Position numbers and translations under genes: made by a program
In this document: positions 7,076 through 12,611 of the stretch, one piece after another
Position numbering within the stretch: the stretch's first letter is position 1
Layout: each line of letters starts with the position of its first letter
Notes under the pieces: model-generated
Told to the model about the DNA's origin: nothing
What the model saw: only the letters and a program-made list of their open reading frames with translations
The model's database searches: none
DNA from: W425 sp964503235
Lineage (GTDB): Bacteria; Chloroflexota; Dehalococcoidia; Dehalococcoidales; RBG-16-60-22
Reading direction: 5' to 3'
Assembly: GCA_964503235.1 (NCBI GenBank)
Contig: CAZCZJ010000070.1
Location: forward strand, 1 to 12,611
DNA: 12,611 bases

Positions 7076-7907
7076 TTCCTATAAGCTGGGCTGGTTTGCC
7101 ACGGGGAGGGGTGAAGGCTCGCGGGGGATTCTGAAGGCGGTACAGGAAAGCATTGCTTCAGGGGAACTTGATGTGGAAATTGAATTCGTGTTCTGTAATC
7201 GTGAGCGGGGGGAAACGGAGGCTACCGATATTTTCATAGACATGGTGGAGGGCTACGGGATACCACTCATCATGTATTCGTATAGGGATTACCGTGACAC
7301 CCGGGGTGTGCCCAAGCCCGACCCATCGGAGCCGCTGCCGCAGTGGCGTATCGATTACGATAGAGAGGTGATGAAGCTCCTGGAAGGATTTAATCCCGAC
7401 CTGTGCGTGCTGGCGGGTTATATGCTGATAAACGGTCCGGAACTGTCTGAGAAGTATGATTTCCTGAATTTACACCCCGCCGCGCCGGGAGGTCCTGCCG
7501 GGACCTGGCAGCAGGTTATCTGGTATCTTATTGAGACGGGGGCAGACAGGCAGGGGATTAAGATGCATGTGGCCATTCCGGAGCTGGATGTGGGACCTAC
7601 GGCAACCTACTGCACGTTTCCCATACGCGGCAAGGCTTTCGATAGATACTGGGATGATATCAAAGGGAAATCCGTCGAGGAGATTAAGGAGGAGTGGGAG
7701 GTGGAGAACCCTTTGTTTAAGGCTATCCGGGAGCATGGTTACGTCCGGGAGACGCCGCTGATTATCGCTACACTGAGAGCGTTCAGTCGTGGTGAGGTGA
7801 GGATAACCCCGGAAAAGCAGGTGGTGGATGCCAGCGGAAATATTATTGATGGTTATGACCTCTCGGCGGAAATCGACGAGATGGTGAAGGATAAGCTGGT
7901 AGGCTGA
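7068..7907 (+). CDS. PurN-like formyltransferase-domain protein, substrate unknown
   Basis: The fold resembles phosphoribosylglycinamide formyltransferase (PurN), which moves a formyl group from 10-formyl-tetrahydrofolate. An N-terminal strand and glycine-rich loop (GWFATGRGEGSRG, 8-20) replaces the usual G-N-G-S-N loop. The catalytic triad of the family can be placed as Asn134 and His136 (FLNLHPAAPGG) and Asp174 (ELDVGPTATYC). The Asn-to-Asp spacing of 40 is close to the 38 of E. coli PurN. At 279 residues it is about 65 longer than PurN. The extra length is a hydrophilic insert around 72-100 and a C-terminal extension after about 195, rich in acidic and basic residues. A formyltransferase-type reaction is likely, but GAR as substrate is not assured and no other pur gene is nearby. 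AGGAGG at 7058-7063 precedes ATG 7068, which lies inside the PHP gene. It is the last gene of the operon. Confidence 0.75.
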   Translation: MGSSYKLGWFATGRGEGSRGILKAVQESIASGELDVEIEFVFCNRERGETEATDIFIDMVEGYGIPLIMYSYRDYRDTRGVPKPDPSEPLPQWRIDYDREVMKLLEGFNPDLCVLAGYMLINGPELSEKYDFLNLHPAAPGGPAGTWQQVIWYLIETGADRQGIKMHVAIPELDVGPTATYCTFPIRGKAFDRYWDDIKGKSVEEIKEEWEVENPLFKAIREHGYVRETPLIIATLRAFSRGEVRITPEKQVVDASGNIIDGYDLSAEIDEMVKDKLVG

Positions 7908-7984
7908 GTGCTGTTTTAGCGTTGTCCTCTTGATATCTGAGTAGTTTTTATTTATCGCCATCCATTTATTTCAGGGTGATTCTT

Positions 7985-8061
7985 TACCTCACCCCCTTTA
8001 TCCCCCTCTCCAATCTGTAGAATAGAATAGCACGCTAATTAATTTGATTGGAGAGGGGGAG
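7985..8061. repeat. CCCCCTCTCCAAT/ATTGGAGAGGGGG hairpin repeat, copy 2
   Basis: CCTCACCCCC is followed by a perfect 13-bp inverted repeat, 8002-8014 with 8047-8059, around a 32-nt AT-rich loop. It closely resembles the element at 12540-12611, sharing the CCTCACCCC lead, the CCCCCTCTCCAATC arm, the TAATTTGATTGGAGAG arm and nearly the same loop length. The pattern is that of a small dispersed palindromic element. No terminator is recognisable between the formyltransferase stop and this repeat. Confidence 0.78.
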
Positions 8062-8069
8062 GAAATATT

Positions 8070-8092
8070 GAGAGGGGGCGCAGCCCCCTCTC
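8070..8092. repeat. Perfect 10-bp G/C hairpin
   Basis: GAGAGGGGGC (8070-8079) pairs perfectly with GCCCCCTCTC (8083-8092) around the loop GCA. It begins ten bases after the previous palindrome and uses the same GAGAGGGGG word, so it is probably part of the same repeat cluster. It could fold in transcripts of either strand and may block read-through between the converging operons. There is no T-tract on either side. Confidence 0.7.
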
Positions 8093-8167
8093 GCTTCGCA
8101 CTCCCCTTTTGGAGGTTGAATGGCTGGGTGAAGGTGTTGAATAAATACCGGCAGGGATTTTTATCTG

Positions 8168-8220
8168 CCTCACCCCATTTATACCCCTCTCCTGACGAGG
8201 CGTTCCGCAGGAAAGGGGGA
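8168..8220. repeat. CCCCTCTCCTG/CAGGAAAGGGG hairpin repeat, copy 3
   Basis: GCCTCACCCC (8168-8177) is followed by CCCCTCTCCTG (8184-8194), which pairs with CAGGAAAGGGG (8208-8218) with one mismatch. It stands 70 bases before the composite repeat unit, just as the copy at 3451-3508 stands 77 bases before its unit. The CCTCACC lead and CCCCTCTC arm are common to all four family members in this window. Confidence 0.72.
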
Positions 8221-8287
8221 TTTATTTAATGAGAGGGGCTGGCGTCTCTCTCCGCAAGATACTACCAGTGGTGGTGGGTTGTATCTT

Positions 8288-8499
8288 AATCCATCCCCCT
8301 AGCCCCCTTCCTTTGGAAAAGGAAGGGGCAATTTTACAAAGAAAACCGTGCTCATCGGGGCTTTTTCTATATGGCTAGAGTTACACTAAAAGATAAATTG
8401 CTGAAACCTCCATTACCCCACAGCGGTGGGAGTGAAGGGGTATTACTCCCGGTCGAGCCGCGGATGATACGAGGGCGGTCGGGTGGGAATAGATAAAAC
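8288..8499 (+). repeat. Composite intergenic repeat unit, copy 2
   Basis: Bases 8288-8328 are identical to 3582-3622, including the CCCCTTCCTT/AAGGAAGGGG hairpin. Bases 8462-8499 match 3806-3843 at 36 of 38 positions. The middle is about 50 bases shorter than in copy 1 and diverged. Orientation and the upstream hairpin are the same as in copy 1. The unit lies between two converging operons, where an insertion would not disturb a gene. No coding potential is recognised. Confidence 0.8.
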
Positions 8500-8523
8500 T
8501 GATGGGGTGGGGTGGGGGATTGG

Positions 8524-8543
8524 ATTCCCGCTAAAGCGGGAAT
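8524..8543. repeat. ATTCCC-N8-GGGAAT palindromic element
   Basis: ATTCCCGCT and AGCGGGAAT form a perfect 20-base palindrome with two unpaired central bases, followed by GACAG. The form ATTCCC-N8-GGGAAT is that of the Neisseria dRS3 repeat, and similar GGATTCCCGC...GCGGGAATGAC words are common in environmental genomes. Shared form does not prove common origin. It lies between the composite repeat and the clpP terminator. Confidence 0.6.
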
Positions 8544-8550
8544 GACAGCT

Positions 8551-8589
8551 AAAAAAAAGACAGAAAGGGGAGATTCCCCCTCTCTGTCT
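8551..8589 (-). terminator. Rho-independent terminator of the aspS-tig-clpP operon
   Basis: Read on the minus strand, AGACAGAGAGGGG pairs over 13 bp with CCCCTTTCTGTCT, with a single G-U wobble. The stem is followed directly by eight T residues (complement of 8551-8558). It begins about 40 bases after the clpP stop. This is a textbook intrinsic terminator for minus-strand transcription and fixes the end of that operon. Confidence 0.9.
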
Positions 8590-8630
8590 GTATAGGTAAC
8601 ATTAAACCAAGAATCGGGTGATAGTAAAAG

Positions 8631-9263
8631 CTATTTCTTGGCCTTCTTTTCCTTCTCGGCTTCATCAACTGGTTTATCAAGGACTTCATCGATGATGCCG
8701 TAATCTCGTGCTTGTTCAGCACTAAGATAAAAATCACGGTCTGTATCATGGGTAATTTTTTCCACGGTTTGTCCGGTATGCTTAACGAGGATATCTTTGA
8801 TGGTATCTTGCTGCCTCATTATTTCTTTAGCCGCAATGACGATATCCGAAGCCTGCCCTCGGGCGCCGCCCATTGCCTGGTGCATGTGGATGGTGGCGTG
8901 TGGAAGGGCATAGCGTTTCCCCTTGACCCCAGCGCAGAGAAGCACGGTGGCCATACTGGCTGCCATGCCTACACAAATGGTTGATACCGGTGAACTGATA
9001 AGCTGTATGGTATCATAGATAGCCAGCCCGGCGCTGATAACGCCACCCGGACTCTGGATATATAAATTGATGTCCTTGTTCGGGTCTTCACGTTCTAGAT
9101 AGAGAAGTTGAGCAATCAGGACATTCGCTATAGGGTCTGTAATTTCCGTGAAAAGCATTAGTATCCGCTCTTTTAAGAGCATTGAATATATATCCGAATA
9201 CCTTTCTCCTCTAGGTCCACTTTCGACTACATAAGGCATTACATTATGAGGGTATATGTTCAT
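8631..9263 (-). CDS. clpP: ATP-dependent Clp protease proteolytic subunit
   Basis: ClpP is the serine protease barrel that degrades proteins unfolded by ClpX, ClpA or ClpC. The 210-residue protein carries the catalytic triad Ser103 (GMAASMA), His128 (IHMHQ) and Asp177 (DTDRDFYLS), with spacings of 25 and 49 as in E. coli ClpP. The N-terminal VVESGPRGERYSDIYSMLLKERI is the usual family start, and SPGG at 71-74 is conserved. The C-terminal tail is charged (EAEKEKKAKK). AGGAGGAGG lies four bases before the ATG. The ATG overlaps the tig stop in an ATGA tetranucleotide, so translation is coupled to tig. No ATPase partner follows: a terminator comes next. Confidence 0.97.
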   Translation of the reverse strand: MNIYPHNVMPYVVESGPRGERYSDIYSMLLKERILMLFTEITDPIANVLIAQLLYLEREDPNKDINLYIQSPGGVISAGLAIYDTIQLISSPVSTICVGMAASMATVLLCAGVKGKRYALPHATIHMHQAMGGARGQASDIVIAAKEIMRQQDTIKDILVKHTGQTVEKITHDTDRDFYLSAEQARDYGIIDEVLDKPVDEAEKEKKAKK

Positions 9264-10600
9264 TTTTCCTCCTCCTTGGTGGAACCCTTTTTCGTTCCGG
9301 TCGTCTTCTTTAATTGTACCGTACTTTTAGCTATTTCTGCCAGTCTATCGACGGTTTTTCTTGATATTAATGATTGTTTGAGAGACTGACGGGTCTGGGG
9401 ATTATCCAGCAATTTCCGGAGATCTTCCCTTTTATCCTCGGCGGTGTTGCCGGTCATGCCGTCGATACCCTTGTCGATATCCTCTTCGGTGACCTCGACC
9501 TTTTCGGCTTCGGTTATCCTGCCGAGGACGAGAGAAGCGTTGACATTCTTGACAGATACCGGACGCAGTTCCTCGCGTAATTGCTCTTCCGTTTTATTGA
9601 TACTTTTAAGGTATTCGTCCATACCCCCACCGGACATCTGCAGTCTTCGGTTCTGCTCGTTTAAGATGCGGTTGATTTCCATTTCCACCAGTATCGGTGG
9701 GTATTCCACCTGAGCCTGCTCGACAACGGCATTAATGAGCTTTTCCTCGAAGTCCATGCGGGACTGCTCCTCGGCGTTCTGCTGTAATCTCTTAAGGGTT
9801 TCTTCGCGCAGGGACTTGACCGTGTTGAATTCGGGTGAAACCTGAGCGGCAAATTCATCGTTCATCTCGGGGAGTTTTTCTTCTTTGATTTCGGTCAATT
9901 TTACTTTAAAGATACCCTCTTTACCAGCCACTTCGTTGTTAGCATAGTCGTCTGGAAAGCCGAGGGTGAACTCTTTTTCATCGCCCTTTTTCATGCCGAC
10001 CACCTGGTCAGCAAATCCAGGAGCCGGTGATGCCGAATCCTTGAGCACCTGGTACTGGGCGCCGATTTTCTGGACATAGGGCTTCTCGTCAACTTTACCG
10101 CTGATATCAATTACGGCGAGGTCGTTATAGGCTAGCGGCCGGTCGACGGGCTCCCAGGTAGCGTACTGATGACGCAGCTCTTCCAGTACGGAGTTTACTT
10201 TTTCATCGGTGACTTCTACCGGTTCGGGAGTCATCCGGATACTCTGGTAATCACCGAGCTCAACGGTCGGTTCCAGGGGTACGGTAGCCTTGAAGATGAC
10301 CGGTTCGGCCTGGGTCAACTCGATATCAGGCTGGGCGAAAGGCTCGATTTCCTGCTCCTTGAGAGCCTGTTCGTAAGCCTGCGGCACCAGCTTGTTCACC
10401 GCTTCCTCGACGAGTCGGCTCCTGCCCAGATGCCTTTCAACGACGGCCCGGGGTGCTTTACCCTTGCGGAAGCCCGGTATCTCGGCTTGCCGCGCCAGTT
10501 TCTTATAAGAGTCTTGCAGGGCTTCTTCCATCTCGGCGGGCTCCAGCTCGACCGTTAAATAAGCCTGGCGGTTTTCTTCTTTTTCTTTGGTTATTTTCAA
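9260..10600 (-). CDS. tig: Trigger factor (ribosome-bound chaperone, PPIase)
   Basis: Trigger factor docks at the ribosomal exit tunnel and shields new chains. The 446-residue product has the N-terminal ribosome-binding domain (about 1-115) with signature GFRKGKAP at 43-50. A FKBP-type prolyl isomerase domain follows (about 155-240), then the helical C-terminal chaperone domain. The lysine-rich tail is like that of other trigger factors. The start is TTG at 10600: it is the only usable start between the in-frame TAG that also ends aspS and the body of the gene, and AGGAGG lies four bases upstream. Fifteen bases separate it from aspS, and it overlaps clpP by four bases, so the three genes form one transcription unit. 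Confidence 0.95.
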   Translation of the reverse strand: MKITKEKEENRQAYLTVELEPAEMEEALQDSYKKLARQAEIPGFRKGKAPRAVVERHLGRSRLVEEAVNKLVPQAYEQALKEQEIEPFAQPDIELTQAEPVIFKATVPLEPTVELGDYQSIRMTPEPVEVTDEKVNSVLEELRHQYATWEPVDRPLAYNDLAVIDISGKVDEKPYVQKIGAQYQVLKDSASPAPGFADQVVGMKKGDEKEFTLGFPDDYANNEVAGKEGIFKVKLTEIKEEKLPEMNDEFAAQVSPEFNTVKSLREETLKRLQQNAEEQSRMDFEEKLINAVVEQAQVEYPPILVEMEINRILNEQNRRLQMSGGGMDEYLKSINKTEEQLREELRPVSVKNVNASLVLGRITEAEKVEVTEEDIDKGIDGMTGNTAEDKREDLRKLLDNPQTRQSLKQSLISRKTVDRLAEIAKSTVQLKKTTGTKKGSTKEEEK

Positions 10601-10615
10601 ATTTCCTCCTGGTGG

Positions 10616-12409
10616 CTACTCTTCACGCAAATTGATATGCAGTTCTTTAAGCTGTTCTGGGGTTACCGGAGAAGGCGCTCCGAAGGTTAAGTCCATGGCG
10701 CTCTGCGTCTTGGGGAAAGCTATTACTTCCCGGATAGATTCCTCGCCCGCCAGCAACATCACGGTGCGGTCAATGCCGGGGGCGATACCGCCGTGGGGCG
10801 GCGCCCCGTAATCGAAGGCCTCCAGCATGTGCCCGAAAAGACTATCGATTTCCTCATTCGAGTAACCCATCAAGTTGAATATTTTCCGCTGCAGGTCGGC
10901 GGTATGAATCCTGATGCTGCCGCTGGCCAGCTCATAGCCGTTGCAGATAATATCATAGTTCTGGCCGATAACTTCGCCGGGGGAGGTGTCAAGGAGAGGG
11001 ATATCTTCGGGGCGGGGGTGGGTAAAGGGGTTGTTGGCCGCCTCCCATTTTCCCGTTTCTTCGCTGCGCATGAAAAGAGGAAAATCGACCACGAAGGCGA
11101 AAGCCAGGGTATCAGGGTCTGCCAGATTAAGGCGGCGACCCATATCGCGGCGGAGCACGTCCAGGGCAGGATATATTTCATTCTCCTGACCGGCCACAAT
11201 AAGCAGCAGGTCGCCTTTATTTGCCTTGCAGCGCCGCGCCATCTCTTTAATCCGGTCGAGGCTCAGGTACTTGGCGGCAACGGACTTGACCATGTCATGG
11301 GACAGCTCTTCCAGGGTGCCTCCCGGACTGCCCAGCGATACCGTAAGCAGTCCTTTGGCGCCAGATTCCAGCACCAGCCTGTTCAGTTCGTCAAGCTGAT
11401 GGCGGGTGTAATCGCCGCAACCGGGAGCCGCCAGACCTTTTATTTTACCCCCACTGGCGATGGCATCGGTGAAAATACAGAACTCCGTTTTACCGGCAAT
11501 ATCGGTAAGGTCGGCTATTTCAAGTCCGTAACGCAGGTCGGGCTTATCCGAGGCGTACCGCTCCATTATCTCCTTGTAAGTAAACCTGGGGAAGGGTTTT
11601 ATTATACGCTTTTCGGGTTTTATCGTGGCAACCAGGGATGTGAAAAGCTCCTCCATCAACCGAAGGATATCCTCCTGCTCGATAAAGCTCATCTCGATGT
11701 CGAGCTGGGTGTGCTCCGGCTGGCGGTCAGCCCGTGTGTCTTCATCGCGGAAGCAGCGGGCAATCTGGTAGTATTTTTCCAGTCCGCTGACCATCAGCAG
11801 CTGCTTTATCTGCTGGGGTGACTGGGGCAAAGCGTAAAACTCGCCGGGGTGGACGCGGCTGGGCACAAGGTAATCGCGGGCACCCTCGGGGGTGCTTTTG
11901 AGTAATATCGGGGTTTCCACCTCGACAAAGCCGCGGGCATCGAGGAAATCCCGCATAAACCGCACGACGCGGTGTCTCAAAAGCATGTTCTCTTTCATGC
12001 GGGGGCGGCGTAAATCGAGGTACCGGTATTTGAGACGCAGGTTCTCGTCGATTTCAACTTCTTCGTTGATATAGAAAGGTGGGGTCTTCGAGGTGTTGAG
12101 AATCTCCGCCTCTTTGACGATAACCTCGATATCACCGGTGGCCAGATGGGGATTCTCCGTCCCCGCCGGGCGCAGGCTGACCTCGCCGCTGACTTTGACG
12201 ACGAATTCATTACGCATTTCCTCGGCGGTCTTGAGACCGGAGGGTGATATTTCCGGATTGAAAACCGTCTGGACAATCCCTTCCCTGTCGCGAAGGTCGA
12301 TGAAGATAAGTCCGCCGTGGTCGCGGCGGCGGTTCACCCAGCCGATCAGCGTTACCGCGGTGCCTACATGCTCTTTCCTCAGCTCGTTGCAGTTGTGGGT
12401 CCTCAGCAA
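10616..12409 (-). CDS. aspS: Aspartyl-tRNA synthetase, probably non-discriminating
   Basis: This class IIb synthetase charges tRNA-Asp with aspartate. The 597-residue form has the N-terminal OB anticodon-binding domain (about 1-105), class II motifs 1 to 3 (motif 2 FRDEDTRAD starting at 220, motif 3 GGIAPGIDR at 540-548), QSPQ at 196-199, and the bacterial GAD insertion (about 280-420). TTG 12409 is preferred to the longer GTG reading at 12439. It yields M-L-R-T-H-N-C, the usual family start, it has GGGGAGGAG just upstream, and the -10 box at 12445-12450 puts the transcript start at about the GTG itself. His31 in RRRDHGG is the residue type seen in non-discriminating AspRS such as that of Pseudomonas, where E. 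coli has Leu. It may therefore also form Asp-tRNA-Asn for conversion by GatCAB. First gene of the minus-strand operon. Confidence 0.95.
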   Translation of the reverse strand: MLRTHNCNELRKEHVGTAVTLIGWVNRRRDHGGLIFIDLRDREGIVQTVFNPEISPSGLKTAEEMRNEFVVKVSGEVSLRPAGTENPHLATGDIEVIVKEAEILNTSKTPPFYINEEVEIDENLRLKYRYLDLRRPRMKENMLLRHRVVRFMRDFLDARGFVEVETPILLKSTPEGARDYLVPSRVHPGEFYALPQSPQQIKQLLMVSGLEKYYQIARCFRDEDTRADRQPEHTQLDIEMSFIEQEDILRLMEELFTSLVATIKPEKRIIKPFPRFTYKEIMERYASDKPDLRYGLEIADLTDIAGKTEFCIFTDAIASGGKIKGLAAPGCGDYTRHQLDELNRLVLESGAKGLLTVSLGSPGGTLEELSHDMVKSVAAKYLSLDRIKEMARRCKANKGDLLLIVAGQENEIYPALDVLRRDMGRRLNLADPDTLAFAFVVDFPLFMRSEETGKWEAANNPFTHPRPEDIPLLDTSPGEVIGQNYDIICNGYELASGSIRIHTADLQRKIFNLMGYSNEEIDSLFGHMLEAFDYGAPPHGGIAPGIDRTVMLLAGEESIREVIAFPKTQSAMDLTFGAPSPVTPEQLKELHINLREE

Positions 12410-12412
12410 AAA

Positions 12413-12421
12413 CTCCTCCCC
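12413..12421 (-). promoter_or_regulatory. Ribosome binding site that decides the aspS start
   Basis: On the minus strand, GGGGAGGAG ends three bases before the TTG at 12409-12407; measured from the GGAGG core the spacing is five bases. No comparable site precedes the upstream GTG at 12439. This supports initiation at the TTG. Confidence 0.75.
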
Positions 12422-12444
12422 GAAACCCAAGAGGTTCACTTTTG

Positions 12445-12473
12445 ATTATAGCTTATACACGTAGGGGCTTCAA
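12445..12473 (-). promoter_or_regulatory. Sigma-70-type promoter of the aspS-tig-clpP operon
   Basis: On the minus strand, TTGAAG (12473-12468) and a perfect TATAAT (12450-12445) are separated by exactly 17 bases. Transcription would start near 12438, giving a leader of about 29 bases to the TTG start of aspS. Between this promoter and the repeat at the right edge (12474-12539) nothing else is recognisable. Confidence 0.78.
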
Positions 12474-12539
12474 CTTTATGTAGTTAATGGAGAGTGGGTG
12501 TGATACTTCCGGTTTATTTGCCAGTGGTAGAGATGTGCT

Positions 12540-12611
12540 TGCCTCACCCCCTGTGTCCCCCTCTCCAATCAGAGATATCGAATTGGGTAGCAAGATAATT
12601 TGATTGGAGAG
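12540..12611. repeat. CCCCCTCTCCAATCA hairpin repeat, copy 4, cut by the window edge
   Basis: GCCTCACCCC is followed by CCCCCTCTCCAAT (12557-12569). CTCTCCAATCA (12561-12571) pairs perfectly with TGATTGGAGAG (12601-12611), and the window ends inside the second arm. Arms, lead sequence and loop length match the element at 7985-8061. It lies upstream of the aspS promoter. Confidence 0.75.

Noticed and set aside
8044..8229. A 61-codon plus-strand frame in the gap between the operons
   Set aside because: It spans three hairpin repeats and has no family resemblance and no good ribosome binding site.
8481..8518. G-quadruplex candidate in the GGGGTGGGGTGGGGG stretch
   Set aside because: Only three long G tracts are close together. 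A fourth requires a loop of about 16 bases, and the stretch is not conserved in the first repeat copy.
7908..8630. Possible CRISPR array or non-coding RNA gene in the repeat-rich gap
   Set aside because: The repeats are unequal hairpins at irregular spacing, with no direct repeat-spacer periodicity. No known RNA family is recognisable.
10793..11821. A 342-codon open frame on the plus strand
   Set aside because: It lies wholly antisense to aspS, whose motifs are intact. The product has no recognisable domain, and the frame is explained by the codon bias of the real gene.

Overview
This is a bacterial housekeeping segment with roughly balanced base composition (not computed). It holds one tRNA gene, ten protein-coding genes in two convergent blocks, and several gene-free gaps filled with G/C-rich hairpin repeats. 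Protein style, gene set and the dispersed C/G-rich hairpins suggest a Chloroflexota genome, perhaps Dehalococcoidia. That placement is inference from recalled family resemblance, not from a search.

Left part, plus strand: a complete tRNA-Ser(GGA) with encoded CCA is followed by dprA (DNA processing protein) and topA (DNA topoisomerase I). A candidate promoter sits almost on top of the dprA start. A 453-bp gap after topA carries repeat elements. A tightly packed plus-strand operon then runs to 7907: Xer tyrosine recombinase, M24 Xaa-Pro-type peptidase, elongation factor P, a PHP-domain phosphoesterase, and a divergent PurN-like formyltransferase. Three of its four junctions are 8-nt overlaps of the form ATGNNTAR, which suggests translational coupling. 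The order dprA-topA-(gap)-xer resembles the Bacillus order dprA-topA-trmFO-xerC with trmFO absent.

Right part, minus strand: aspS, tig and clpP form a second operon. Its limits are visible: a strong promoter (TATAAT with a TTGAAG -35, 17-bp spacing) upstream of aspS, and a GC-rich hairpin with an eight-U tract after clpP. The group joins tRNA charging with the ribosome-bound chaperone and the protease of protein quality control; clpX is not adjacent.

The two operons converge on a 723-bp gap (7908-8630). It carries a second copy of the composite repeat unit found after topA, two more hairpins of the CCCCCTCTCC/GGAGAGGGGG family, a further G/C hairpin and an ATTCCC-N8-GGGAAT element. Another CCCCCTCTCC-type element runs off the right edge. 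I found no defence system, prophage, CRISPR array or novel multi-gene system. The points most worth checking are the duplicated intergenic repeat unit, the atypical EF-P tip loop, the uncharacterised formyltransferase/PHP pair, and the probable non-discriminating AspRS with a corrected start.
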